This document shows positions 17,893 to 27,445 of a stretch of DNA of 39,659 bases, piece after piece. Under the pieces are notes generated by a model, which saw only the letters and a program-made list of their open reading frames with translations, had not been told where the DNA came from and made no database searches. The stretch comes from Ferruginibacter sp. (GTDB lineage Bacteria; Bacteroidota; Bacteroidia; Chitinophagales; Chitinophagaceae). The DNA lies in contig JAOAUI010000406.1 of NCBI GenBank assembly GCA_030157685.1, positions 1 through 39,659 on the forward strand. Direction: 5' to 3'. The translations under genes and the position numbers were made by a program. The stretch's first letter is position 1. Every line of letters starts with the position of its first letter.

Positions 17893-20052
17893 TTGAAAAA
17901 GAGTTTTATTTTTTATTTGCTGTTGTTTTCTGCGACCAGATTATTGGCTCAATCTCCTGCCTATCTTAATTTATCATTGCCTTTGGAAACCCGTGTGCAG
18001 GATCTTTTGAAGCAGATGACTATTGAAGAAAAAGCGTCTCAAATAAATAATACTTCACCGGCAATCAGCCGTTTAAAAATCCCTGCATATAATTGGTGGA
18101 ACGAAGCCCTGCATGGCGTTGCCCGTGCAGGCCTGGCCACATCTTTTCCGCAACCAATAGGTTTGGCGGCAACATTTAATGATAAAGCCATTTATAAAAT
18201 GGGTGTTATGGTCAGTGATGAAGCCAGGGCAAAGTACAACCAGTTTCAGCGTGAAGGAAAACATGGTTTGTATGAGGGCCTGACTTTTTATTCGCCCAAC
18301 ATTAATATTTTTCGAGATCCACGCTGGGGGCGTGGCCATGAAACATTTGGTGAAGATACTTATCTAACCGGTACCATGGGTGTTGCTTTTGTAAAAGCTA
18401 TGCAGGGCGATGATCCGAATTATTTTAAAACCATTTGTACGGCTAAACATTTTGCGGTACACAGTGGCCCCGAACCTACCCGCCATGAGCTTGATGTTAA
18501 ACCACTTAAAAAAGATTTATGGGAAACTTATTTACCTGCTTTTAAAATGCTGGCGCAGCAGGGAAAGGTTTATTCATTTATGTGTGCCTACAACAGGCTG
18601 TATGGTGAGCCTTGCTGCAGCGATCCTTTTTTATTGACTGAGATACTGAGAAAAAAATGGGGCTTCAACGGTTTTGTTGCAACAGATTGTGGTGCAGTTT
18701 GGGATATGTTTATGTATCATCACACCGCAAAAGATTCTGTTGAAGGGATGGCAAAAGCTATCAGGGCCGGGGTTGATAATCATTGCATGGGTTATGTGGG
18801 TGCTGTTATTCCTGCAATAAAACAAGGTCTGTTAAAAGAATCGGAATTAGATACGGCTGTAGCAAGATTATTAAGGGCAAGATTTAAGCTGGGGATGTTT
18901 GATGCAGAAAAATTAAATCCTTACGCCTCAATACCATACAGCGTTGTAAATAATGAAGAGCACAGAAAATATGCACTGGAACTGGCTAAGCAATCAATAG
19001 TGTTGCTGAAAAACAGAAACAATATTCTTCCTTTATCAAAAAAAATAAAAACAATAGCTGTTATTGGCCCCAATGCAGCTGATGCAGAAATTGCTTTGGG
19101 AAATTATAATGGAGAACCGGCGCATGTAAGTACCGTGCTGGAAGGAATAAAAAATGTGTTGGGAAAAAATGCAGTGGTTAATTATCAGAAAGGCTGTTAC
19201 ATTGTTGATACAATAAACTATAACCGTGAAAAAGATTTTAAGCCTGCAATAGAGGCTGCTGCCGGTGCTGATGTAATTGTTTTTGTTGGGGGTATTTCGC
19301 CAAGATTGGAAGGCGAGGCATTGCAGGTTAGCATTGATGGATTTAATGGGGGAGATAAAACAAATCTTGATTTGCCGGCTGTGCAAACGGCTTTATTAAA
19401 AGAGTTGAAAAAAACTGGTAAGCCTATTATATTGGTTTTAATGAACGGCAGTGCGCTTTCCATTAACTGGGAAAATGAGAATATAGAAGGCATTATTGAA
19501 GCATGGTACGGTGGAGAAGCTGCAGGGCAGGCTGTAGCTAATGTGTTGTTTGGAGATTATAATCCTTCGGGAAGGTTACCGGTTACTTTTTATAAATCCA
19601 TTAATGATATACCGGCTTTTGATGATTATGCCATGAAAGGAAAAACATATCGCTATTGCGAAAAACCGGTTTTGTATCCTTTTGGTTTTGGGTTGAGCTA
19701 TACAAAATTTACCTACACCAAATTGCAATTATCATCGCCCATATTGAATAAAAAAATAGCCATAACTGCCACGCTGAAAAATACCGGCAACCGGGATGGA
19801 GATGAAGTTGTGCAGCTATATATTCATCAACAGGGCCAGGAAGCCATTAAAGAACTGAAAGGGTATCAGCGGGTGCATTTAAAGAAAGGCGAGATAAAGG
19901 ACGTACTATTTTTTTTGAACCCGGATGATGTGTTACATTATAATCCTGTTAAAGATCAACAGGAAGCCTTGCCAGGAAAAGTAGACCTGATGATCGGATC
20001 TTCTTCACAGGATATAAGACTGAAGTTTTATGTTATGCTAAAAAATAACTGA
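17893..20052 (+). CDS. Glycoside hydrolase family 3 (beta-glucosidase/xylosidase-like), TTG start
   Basis: Signal peptide; YNWWNEALHGVAR, DPRWGRGHETFGEDTYLTG, KHFAVHSGPEPTRH, nucleophile region FVATDCGAVWDM, C-terminal Fn3-like domain. Confidence 0.92.
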   Translation: MKKSFIFYLLLFSATRLLAQSPAYLNLSLPLETRVQDLLKQMTIEEKASQINNTSPAISRLKIPAYNWWNEALHGVARAGLATSFPQPIGLAATFNDKAIYKMGVMVSDEARAKYNQFQREGKHGLYEGLTFYSPNINIFRDPRWGRGHETFGEDTYLTGTMGVAFVKAMQGDDPNYFKTICTAKHFAVHSGPEPTRHELDVKPLKKDLWETYLPAFKMLAQQGKVYSFMCAYNRLYGEPCCSDPFLLTEILRKKWGFNGFVATDCGAVWDMFMYHHTAKDSVEGMAKAIRAGVDNHCMGYVGAVIPAIKQGLLKESELDTAVARLLRARFKLGMFDAEKLNPYASIPYSVVNNEEHRKYALELAKQSIVLLKNRNNILPLSKKIKTIAVIGPNAADAEIALGNYNGEPAHVSTVLEGIKNVLGKNAVVNYQKGCYIVDTINYNREKDFKPAIEAAAGADVIVFVGGISPRLEGEALQVSIDGFNGGDKTNLDLPAVQTALLKELKKTGKPIILVLMNGSALSINWENENIEGIIEAWYGGEAAGQAVANVLFGDYNPSGRLPVTFYKSINDIPAFDDYAMKGKTYRYCEKPVLYPFGFGLSYTKFTYTKLQLSSPILNKKIAITATLKNTGNRDGDEVVQLYIHQQGQEAIKELKGYQRVHLKKGEIKDVLFFLNPDDVLHYNPVKDQQEALPGKVDLMIGSSSQDIRLKFYVMLKNN

Positions 20053-21473
20053 TGAAAAAAGTGTTGATTTTGATAACGTGCCTGAGCCCTTTTTTTTTGC
20101 TGGCACAGAAGGAGGTTCCCAGGCCCACCAAAGCCCAACTTGCCTGGCATGACATGGAATTTTATCTCTTCATGCATTTTGGCCCCAATACTTTTACCGA
20201 CCTGGAATGGGGAAAGGGAAATGAAAAGGAGGAAGTCTTTAACCCCACTGATTTAGATTGTGAACAATGGTGCCGCATTGCAAAGGCGTCTGGTGCAAAA
20301 GGAATTATCATCACTGCCAAGCACCACGATGGCTTTTGTTTGTGGCCGAGTAAATTTTCAAGACACACAGTTAGAGAAAGCAAATGGAAGGATGGAAAAG
20401 GAGATGTGCTTAAAGAATTATCTGCAGCCTGTAAAAAATATGGCTTGAAATTCGGTGTATATATTTCTCCCTGGGATCGGAATCATCCTGATTACGGAAC
20501 TTCAACATACAACAATGTTTTTGTAAACATGATGAAGGAGATATTTACGAATTACGGACCCATTTGGGAGCTTTGGTGGGATGGTGCAAATGGCGAAGGG
20601 CCAAATGGGAAAAGGCAAGTTTATGATTGGCATCGTTTTGAAAAAACTGTTCATGAACTTTCACCCAATACAGTTGTGTTCAGCGATATTGGTCCCGACA
20701 TCCGCTGGGTAGGAAATGAACAGGGCTTTGCAGGAAAGACTAACTGGAATTTATTAGACACAGCCGGATTTACAAGGGGTGCAGGCGCACCATCACAGGA
20801 TACTTTGAACAGTGGGAACGTAAATGGCAAGAGCTGGATACCGGCCGAATGCGACGTAAGCATCAGGCCGGGATGGTTTTACCACAAGGCAGAAGACAGT
20901 AAAGTAAAAACACCGGAACAATTATTCAGTCTTTATTTAAAAAGCGTTGGGCGTGGTGCCAATTTATTATTGAATGTACCGCCGGATGGGAGAGGTTTGA
21001 TAACTGATTATGATTCGGCAGCGTTGGTGGGGTTTAATAAATTACGTTCGGAAAATTTAATTAATAACCTCTTCAAAAAAGCAACCACCTATCATCTTTT
21101 TCATGGAATTTTAAAAAAGGCACCAGCATTAAGTGATGGTAATTATAAAACAGTTGAGCCTGTTACGGAAGCTGTTCAGGAGTCGGTAGGCGTTGAGCTT
21201 AAAATGAAACAAAACAAGAAAGTAAATTGTATTGTGTTGAATGAGGATATTTCAAATGGCCAGCATTGCAGTAAATTTAAATTGCTGCTGTTTAATAGCA
21301 AGGATGAATTGGTGAAAGAAATTTATGGAACGACTATTGGTAAAAAACGGATCATCACATTTCCGGCAGTTTCTATCAATACTATCGAATTGACTATTGA
21401 ACAACAAAACAATTCAACCGGTATAAGTGAGATAGAGGCTTATTTAATTGATGAGAAGTTGATTGAAAAATAA
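20052..21473 (+). CDS. Alpha-L-fucosidase, GH29 family (second, divergent)
   Basis: LFMHFGPNTFTDLEWG, TAKHHDGFCLWPSKFSRH, IWELWWDGANGEG; start overlaps the GH3 stop (TGATG). Confidence 0.9.
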   Translation: MKKVLILITCLSPFFLLAQKEVPRPTKAQLAWHDMEFYLFMHFGPNTFTDLEWGKGNEKEEVFNPTDLDCEQWCRIAKASGAKGIIITAKHHDGFCLWPSKFSRHTVRESKWKDGKGDVLKELSAACKKYGLKFGVYISPWDRNHPDYGTSTYNNVFVNMMKEIFTNYGPIWELWWDGANGEGPNGKRQVYDWHRFEKTVHELSPNTVVFSDIGPDIRWVGNEQGFAGKTNWNLLDTAGFTRGAGAPSQDTLNSGNVNGKSWIPAECDVSIRPGWFYHKAEDSKVKTPEQLFSLYLKSVGRGANLLLNVPPDGRGLITDYDSAALVGFNKLRSENLINNLFKKATTYHLFHGILKKAPALSDGNYKTVEPVTEAVQESVGVELKMKQNKKVNCIVLNEDISNGQHCSKFKLLLFNSKDELVKEIYGTTIGKKRIITFPAVSINTIELTIEQQNNSTGISEIEAYLIDEKLIEK

Positions 21474-21474
21474 A

Positions 21475-22272
21475 TTACCTGCCTTTAAATTCGGCTTTTC
21501 TTTTTTCCAGAAATGCTGTAGTACCTTCTTTCATATCTTCTGTAATAAAGCAATCGCCAAAGGCTTCCACTTCTTTGTCGTAACCACTTTTGCCATTGGT
21601 GTAGGCACTGTCGCTAACAACGGCTACATTAACACACTCTATAATTTTGCCAATGGCAATGGGAGCTTTGCTCATAATAACATTCAAAATATCTTTTGTT
21701 CTTTCCAGCAAACTTTCAGCTGTACAAACATGATTAACTAAACCCAATTGCAATGCTTCATTGGCATCAATTAAATGAGCTGTCATTTGCAGTTCCATAC
21801 TTTTTCCCTTTCCAACCAGTTGGGTGAGGCGCTGCGTACCGCCGTAGCCGGGTATCAATCCTAAATTAACTTCTGGTTGGCCAAACTTTGCATTTTCGCT
21901 GCACAGCCTGAAGTGGCAGGCCATGGCCAGTTCGCAACCGCCGCCCAGTGCAAAACCATTTACAGCAGCAACAATTGGTTTTTTACAATTCTCTATTTTA
22001 AAAAAAACATCCTGCCCTCTTTTAGCAAGTGCCATTGCTTCATCTTTATTCAATCCGCTAAACTCGGTAATATCTGCACCGGCAACAAATGCTTTGGGGC
22101 CGGCGCCGGTAATAACAGCACATTTAATTTGAGGATTGCTGCTAATCTCGTTAACTGCATTATCAAGGTCGGTAAAAACCTGTTTATTTAAGGCGTTTAA
22201 TTTGTCGGGCCGGTTGATAGTGATGGTATATATTCCGTTTTCTAAATCGGCAAGCAATGTTTGATAAGACAT
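21475..22272 (-). CDS. Enoyl-CoA hydratase/isomerase family protein
   Basis: ITINRPDKLNALN, AFVAGADI, ALGGGCELAMACHFRLCSENAKFGQPEVNLGLIPGYGGTQRL. Confidence 0.95.
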   Translation of the reverse strand: MSYQTLLADLENGIYTITINRPDKLNALNKQVFTDLDNAVNEISSNPQIKCAVITGAGPKAFVAGADITEFSGLNKDEAMALAKRGQDVFFKIENCKKPIVAAVNGFALGGGCELAMACHFRLCSENAKFGQPEVNLGLIPGYGGTQRLTQLVGKGKSMELQMTAHLIDANEALQLGLVNHVCTAESLLERTKDILNVIMSKAPIAIGKIIECVNVAVVSDSAYTNGKSGYDKEVEAFGDCFITEDMKEGTTAFLEKRKAEFKGR

Positions 22273-22324
22273 AATTTATTTTTTGTAAAAATAATAATAA
22301 GACCCGAACATGCATTGGGCTTTT

Positions 22325-23287
22325 TTACTGCTGCTGTTGCTGCATTTCCAGGAAACGCTGGTATGAGTTATTGGTTACTGCAGGATTTTTAGAAGTATAA
22401 CTAAAGGTTGGCGCCGCATCACTTTCTTCCGGCGATTTTTGATTGCCATTGTTAATTACTACCGACACTTCTAATGTATGCTCCGATGAGCCTTTATATG
22501 TTCCTTTCACCGGTGTGCAATCAGAAAAATTTCTTCCAATGGCAAGACGTACGTGGCGATCGCTAACAATGCAATTGTTTGTGGGGTCAAGGCCAAGCCA
22601 GCCAAAAAATGGAATGTAAGCTTCCACCCATGCATGCGTTGCACCTTCGCCACGCATTTCCCGGTCTTTGGGGCATATATAGCCGCTTACATATCTTGCC
22701 GGAATACTGATCATGTGTAACATCACCAGCAGTACATGTGCAAAATCCTGGCAAACACCGGCCTTTAATTTCAATATCTCATCCACTTTGGTTTCAATAT
22801 TGGTAACTCCTTTCTTGTACTCAAAATTATTGTACACGTATTCCGATAAAATATTTGCATTTACCAGAGGAGATTTTGAAGTATCAACAATACCTGAAAG
22901 AAATTTTTGTATTTCTTCATCGGCAGCAAATTTTTCACGATACATAAAATCCATGTATGGAAAAATGCCGCACATTTTGCTTAGTTCTTCCCATTGCAGT
23001 GCGGGGGCAATGTCATCAATCGGAGTAATAACAGGTGTTGTACTTACAACTATATCCGATTGTATGGTTAATTCATTATGTGGTGCCACAACAGAAAAAA
23101 CGCCAATCTTATTTTCAAAGAAATCTGTAAATACTTCAATAGCAGGATCATTGGTTACTTTTAGCTCATGACTTTTTACTATTTGCAAACTGTCGTTGAT
23201 AGGATAGAGCATGATCTGGTTGCTGCAGTCAATAACTGTAGAAGTGTAGGTGTAACGGGTAATATGTTTAATGTGATAATCAGCCAT
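22325..23287 (-). CDS. Transglutaminase-like cysteine protease family protein (COG1305-type)
   Basis: KAGVCQDFAHVLLVMLHMISIPARYVSGYI ... THAWVEAYIPFFGWLGLDPTNN catalytic Cys/His/Asp blocks. Confidence 0.9.
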   Translation of the reverse strand: MADYHIKHITRYTYTSTVIDCSNQIMLYPINDSLQIVKSHELKVTNDPAIEVFTDFFENKIGVFSVVAPHNELTIQSDIVVSTTPVITPIDDIAPALQWEELSKMCGIFPYMDFMYREKFAADEEIQKFLSGIVDTSKSPLVNANILSEYVYNNFEYKKGVTNIETKVDEILKLKAGVCQDFAHVLLVMLHMISIPARYVSGYICPKDREMRGEGATHAWVEAYIPFFGWLGLDPTNNCIVSDRHVRLAIGRNFSDCTPVKGTYKGSSEHTLEVSVVINNGNQKSPEESDAAPTFSYTSKNPAVTNNSYQRFLEMQQQQQ

Positions 23288-23293
23288 AATTTT

Positions 23294-24226
23294 TTATGTA
23301 TTTCCGAAATATGATTTGTTGAATGTTGAAGCAATTTCTAAAAGCTCATTTCTGGTTTGGGGTAAAAATTCTTTAAGCAGTTTACTGTTGTTTGTAAGAT
23401 TACTATATTTAATATTGTTACTGCACCGCCCAATTAAAAATTCAAGTTGTGCAAAATTTTCCGGCTTGCTTTCTGTTTTTAATCTTTCAAAATAGCGTGA
23501 TAACCTGTTTAGAGAATATAATAAGGAATGTGGAAAATCTGTATTGTACAAAACGTGTTGTATCACCAGGCCTGCATCCAGCGTGCCCCTGTTTCTTTTA
23601 TTGTATAATTCGTAGCCGGATAAAGAATATAATAAAAAACGCCAGCTTGGATCATCAGCATATTTCTCCAGGTCGTAATCGTATTCTTTTAGTTTGATGG
23701 TGAGCAGGTCGATGGTGATGATTGCTCTTGAAAGAAAGCGCCCGATATTTAAGAAATTAAAACTCTGTTCACGGGCCATGGTAATGTCAACTGTACCATT
23801 GTATAACATGCCATGTCGTATCAGCAGATCCAGCGATGTAATGGGATCGCCGCTGCGGATATTTTTTTCAATATCGGCTTCCCGTATCAGGTGATAATAT
23901 TCATTCAGGCAAAGCCAAACTTCTTTGGTAATATGGTCCTGAACCGATCTTGCGTTTTCTCTTGCACGGGTAATATTATTGATGATGGAAGCATTGTTAT
24001 CTCTGTCAATAATTAAATGTTCCAGCACTTTGGGCGAATCTCTTTCAATAAGTTTGTATTCTGCTTCGGGTTTATCGCTGTAAATCTGTAAAACAGAATT
24101 CCAGCTAAAATCATTTATCTCATCCTGCGAAGAAACGTACTTGGTATGCAACATGCGTAACATGCGGTTGGTGCGTTCCATATATCTTGCCATCCAGAAA
24201 ATTGATTCGGCTACTCTACTCAGCAT
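23294..24226 (-). CDS. Alpha-E domain protein (COG2307/DUF403-type)
   Basis: MLSRVAESIFWMARYMERTNRMLRMLHTKY start; placed between ATP-grasp and transglutaminase genes. Confidence 0.88.
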   Translation of the reverse strand: MLSRVAESIFWMARYMERTNRMLRMLHTKYVSSQDEINDFSWNSVLQIYSDKPEAEYKLIERDSPKVLEHLIIDRDNNASIINNITRARENARSVQDHITKEVWLCLNEYYHLIREADIEKNIRSGDPITSLDLLIRHGMLYNGTVDITMAREQSFNFLNIGRFLSRAIITIDLLTIKLKEYDYDLEKYADDPSWRFLLYSLSGYELYNKRNRGTLDAGLVIQHVLYNTDFPHSLLYSLNRLSRYFERLKTESKPENFAQLEFLIGRCSNNIKYSNLTNNSKLLKEFLPQTRNELLEIASTFNKSYFGNT

Positions 24227-24256
24227 TTTTATTCAGTTAGTTTTGTATTTCTAAAT

Positions 24257-25705
24257 TTAACTTCCCAATACCCATGTATCTTTACTTCCTCCACCTTGTG
24301 ATGAATTAACCACAAGAGAGCCTTCTCTTAACGCAACTCTTGTCAATCCTCCGGGAACGATATCAACTCCATCGGGTCCATACAAAGCATAGGGCCTTAA
24401 GTCAACTCTTCTTGGTTGTAATTCTCCATCAATGTAACATGGAGACGATGATAAGTTGATAATTGGCTGTGCAATAAAACTTCTTGGATCGGCCTCAATG
24501 GCAATTTTAAAATTATCCATTTCTTTTTTTGTTGCAGCGCTGCCGATCAACATGCCATATCCACCCGATTCATTTGTTTTTTTAATTACCATCTTGCTCA
24601 TGTTGGCAAAAACCATTTTGCGGTTATCGGCATCTGCCAATTGGTAAGTAGGTACATTTTTAAGAATGGGTTCTTCGTTTAAATAATAACGAATCATATC
24701 CGGCACATAAGCATACACGGCTTTATCATCTGCCACGCCATTGCCCATGGCATTTACGATTGATACATTGCCTTTGCGATAGGCCCAATAAATGCCCGGC
24801 ACGCCCAACATACTGTCTGGCCTGAAAACAAGCGGGTCAATAAATTCATCATCCACACGTCGGTAAATCACATCCACTTTTTCCAGCCCTTTGGTTGTTT
24901 TCATATACACATGATGATTCTCTACAACAAGGTCACGGCCTTCAACCAATTCAATACCCATCAGCCTTGCAAGGGTTGTATGTTCAAAATAGGCAGAGTT
25001 AAACATGCCCGGTGTAAGCAATACAACCGTTGGGTTACTTTTTTGAGTATTTGATAAAGACAGGAGGTTTTTTAATAGGCGATCTGGATAATCTTTTACC
25101 GGAAGAACATTATTCTTAGGTATCAGATCAGGAAAAATTCTGTAGGTAATGCTTCTGTTCTCCAGCATATAAGAAACACCGGAAGGTGTACGCAGGTTAT
25201 CTTCCAGCACATAAAACTGTCCGTCGTAATCACGTATCAGGTCTACACCGGATATATGTGTGTAAATGTCAAAGGGCACATCCACATGCATCATCTCTCT
25301 TAAAAAATTAGGGCATGAGTAAATGAGTTTTGCAGGAATAATACCATCTTTAATAATGAATTGCTGATGATAAATATCTTTCAGGAAAATGTTTAAGGCT
25401 TTGAGGCGTTGTTTGATACCATTCTCAATATGTATCCATTCAGGTGCTGTAATGATACGGGGCACTACATCAAATGGAAATATTTTTTCAATGCCTTCGC
25501 CACTGTTGTAAACGGTAAATGTAACGCCCTGGCTCATGAACAGTTTTTTAGCCTGCTCATCTTTACGGGTAATTTCTTCGGAGGAGAGATTTTCTATGGC
25601 AGAAACAAAATTTTTGTAGTGAGGCCTGATGTCGCCATTGCCAAACATTTCATCCCAAATTTCAGGATGCTCAAAATATTTTCCCAATAATGGATGTCCT
25701 TCCAT
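24257..25705 (-). CDS. Circularly permuted ATP-grasp type 2 protein (COG2308-type)
   Basis: MEGHPLLGKYFEHPEIWDEMF, DLIRDYDGQFYVLEDNLRTPSGVSYMLENR, YRRVDDEFIDPLVFRPDSMLGVPG, VVNSSQGGGSKDTWVL. Confidence 0.9.
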   Translation of the reverse strand: MEGHPLLGKYFEHPEIWDEMFGNGDIRPHYKNFVSAIENLSSEEITRKDEQAKKLFMSQGVTFTVYNSGEGIEKIFPFDVVPRIITAPEWIHIENGIKQRLKALNIFLKDIYHQQFIIKDGIIPAKLIYSCPNFLREMMHVDVPFDIYTHISGVDLIRDYDGQFYVLEDNLRTPSGVSYMLENRSITYRIFPDLIPKNNVLPVKDYPDRLLKNLLSLSNTQKSNPTVVLLTPGMFNSAYFEHTTLARLMGIELVEGRDLVVENHHVYMKTTKGLEKVDVIYRRVDDEFIDPLVFRPDSMLGVPGIYWAYRKGNVSIVNAMGNGVADDKAVYAYVPDMIRYYLNEEPILKNVPTYQLADADNRKMVFANMSKMVIKKTNESGGYGMLIGSAATKKEMDNFKIAIEADPRSFIAQPIINLSSSPCYIDGELQPRRVDLRPYALYGPDGVDIVPGGLTRVALREGSLVVNSSQGGGSKDTWVLGS

Positions 25706-25770
25706 AAAACTGAATTTACGAATAATGTTGTTGTAAATAAAAATTTAAGGAAGCAACCGTTGGTATAAAT

Positions 25771-26184
25771 TTAAAAACTTCTGTTCAATTTTACCCAATC
25801 TTTTATGTAATCTGCAATTTCGGATGTGGTGGCACCGGGTGCAAAAAGTTTTCCAACACCCATTTTGTTCAGTTCTGCCATATCTTCTTCCGGTATAATG
25901 CCGCCGCCGGTAAGCAGTACATCATTCATTTCTTTGGCCTTCATCAAGGCTATAATCTTAGGGAACACCGTATTGTGAGCACCGCTGAGAATGCTTACGC
26001 CAATAGCATCCACATCTTCCTGTAATGCAGCATTAACAACCATTTCGGGGGTTTGTCTTAGCCCGGTGTAAATCACTTCCATGCCGGCATCACGCAGAGC
26101 AGTAGCAATTACTTTGGCGCCCCGGTCGTGGCCATCCAATCCTACTTTGGCAACTAAAACTCTTACAGGTCTGTTTTTCTCCAT
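25771..26184 (-). CDS. Stand-alone cobalamin-binding domain protein (methylmalonyl-CoA mutase small/C-terminal type)
   Basis: [40 protein letters not shown]; DxHxxG B12 motif. Confidence 0.92.
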   Translation of the reverse strand: MEKNRPVRVLVAKVGLDGHDRGAKVIATALRDAGMEVIYTGLRQTPEMVVNAALQEDVDAIGVSILSGAHNTVFPKIIALMKAKEMNDVLLTGGGIIPEEDMAELNKMGVGKLFAPGATTSEIADYIKDWVKLNRSF

Positions 26185-26280
26185 AATGAATTGTATAAAA
26201 CTTTTGTAAAAGTAACTCTATTCAATAAATATCACTAATAGTTCGCTATTTTGTGTTATACATGCTCAATCAATAATTGT

Positions 26281-27426
26281 ATGAATAATTCTGCTGCCGA
26301 AATTTCATCTTACTTAAAACACGGCGACTACTCAGTTGCTGTAAGAAGAACCCTTGACCTTTGCCTGGATTCGGGCAATGATGCATTGATTGAAAAAGCC
26401 ATTGGCTGGAGCCGGCAATATCATGCAATTGAAAACGGAGAAGCCGGAAAAACATTGCCTTCGGACTTTAGTGAAGAAGCCGAAAGCATTTTGCAGGAAG
26501 CATCAGCAACAGGTGCTGGAAGCACTGAGCAACATAAGCATCTTATCAGTGCTGAAAATATTTCGAAAAAATACAACAACGGAAGCTTTAGCCTGAAGCC
26601 TATCAACCTTTCTGTTAACACTGGCGATGTGTTGGGTGTTGTTGGCGAAAATGGAAATGGAAAAACAACTTTACTGCGTTGCCTGGCCGGTCAGCTGGGT
26701 TTAAACAACGGGGTTATCAGATATCATTTGTTGGAGAACCCGGATGCATATGCCATCAAAAATCATATTGCTTTTATTCCGCAGCGCATTCCCAAATGGT
26801 ATGGTATGCTTAAGGATAATCTGCATTTTAGCGCTGCCATTGCAGGTATTAATGGCGATAAAAATAATTTGATGGTAAACTTTATGCTGGAGCGGCTAAG
26901 CCTCAGCAGCTATGCTCATCTAACCTGGGACCAGATAAGCAGCGGCTACCGCACCCGGTTTGAAATTGCCCGGATACTTTTACAAAAACCACGCTTATTA
27001 ATTTTAGATGAACCATTGGCTAACCTGGATATTAATGCACAGCAAACCATTTTAACCGATCTGATCTTTATGGCCAAGGGTGCCCACAATCCAATGGGCA
27101 TTATTTTAAGCTCCCAGCAATTGCATGAAGTGGAGAAAGTTGCCGACTCAGTAATTTTCATTAAGCAGGGAAATTGCATTTACAAAAGCAGTGACGATGA
27201 AGGAAAAATTACAAGCAATGCGGTTGAGTTTGAAACCAAAGCCGGCAGAGAAAGTATTATCAGTTTATTTGGAGAAGGAAATATTGAACTGCAGTTTAAT
27301 GGTGGTTTTTATACCATTATTTCTGCTTCATTATCATCGCAGGAAATTATAGGTAAGATGATTGATGCAAAAATTCCGATAACCTATTTCAGGGATATTA
27401 CTTACAGCACCAAACGATTTTTTTAA
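26281..27426 (+). CDS. ABC transporter ATP-binding protein with helical N-terminal extension
   Basis: Walker A GENGNGKTT, Walker B RLLILDEPLANLD, non-canonical signature ISSGYRTRF; ~85-aa N-terminal extension. Start set at ATG 26281. Confidence 0.85.
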   Translation: MNNSAAEISSYLKHGDYSVAVRRTLDLCLDSGNDALIEKAIGWSRQYHAIENGEAGKTLPSDFSEEAESILQEASATGAGSTEQHKHLISAENISKKYNNGSFSLKPINLSVNTGDVLGVVGENGNGKTTLLRCLAGQLGLNNGVIRYHLLENPDAYAIKNHIAFIPQRIPKWYGMLKDNLHFSAAIAGINGDKNNLMVNFMLERLSLSSYAHLTWDQISSGYRTRFEIARILLQKPRLLILDEPLANLDINAQQTILTDLIFMAKGAHNPMGIILSSQQLHEVEKVADSVIFIKQGNCIYKSSDDEGKITSNAVEFETKAGRESIISLFGEGNIELQFNGGFYTIISASLSSQEIIGKMIDAKIPITYFRDITYSTKRFF

Positions 27427-27445
27427 ACACTGCAATATTTTATAA

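Noticed and set aside
26251-26280. N-terminal 10 aa (MCYTCSINNC) of the ABC ORF
   Set aside because: Alternative start; ATG at 26281 is more plausible.
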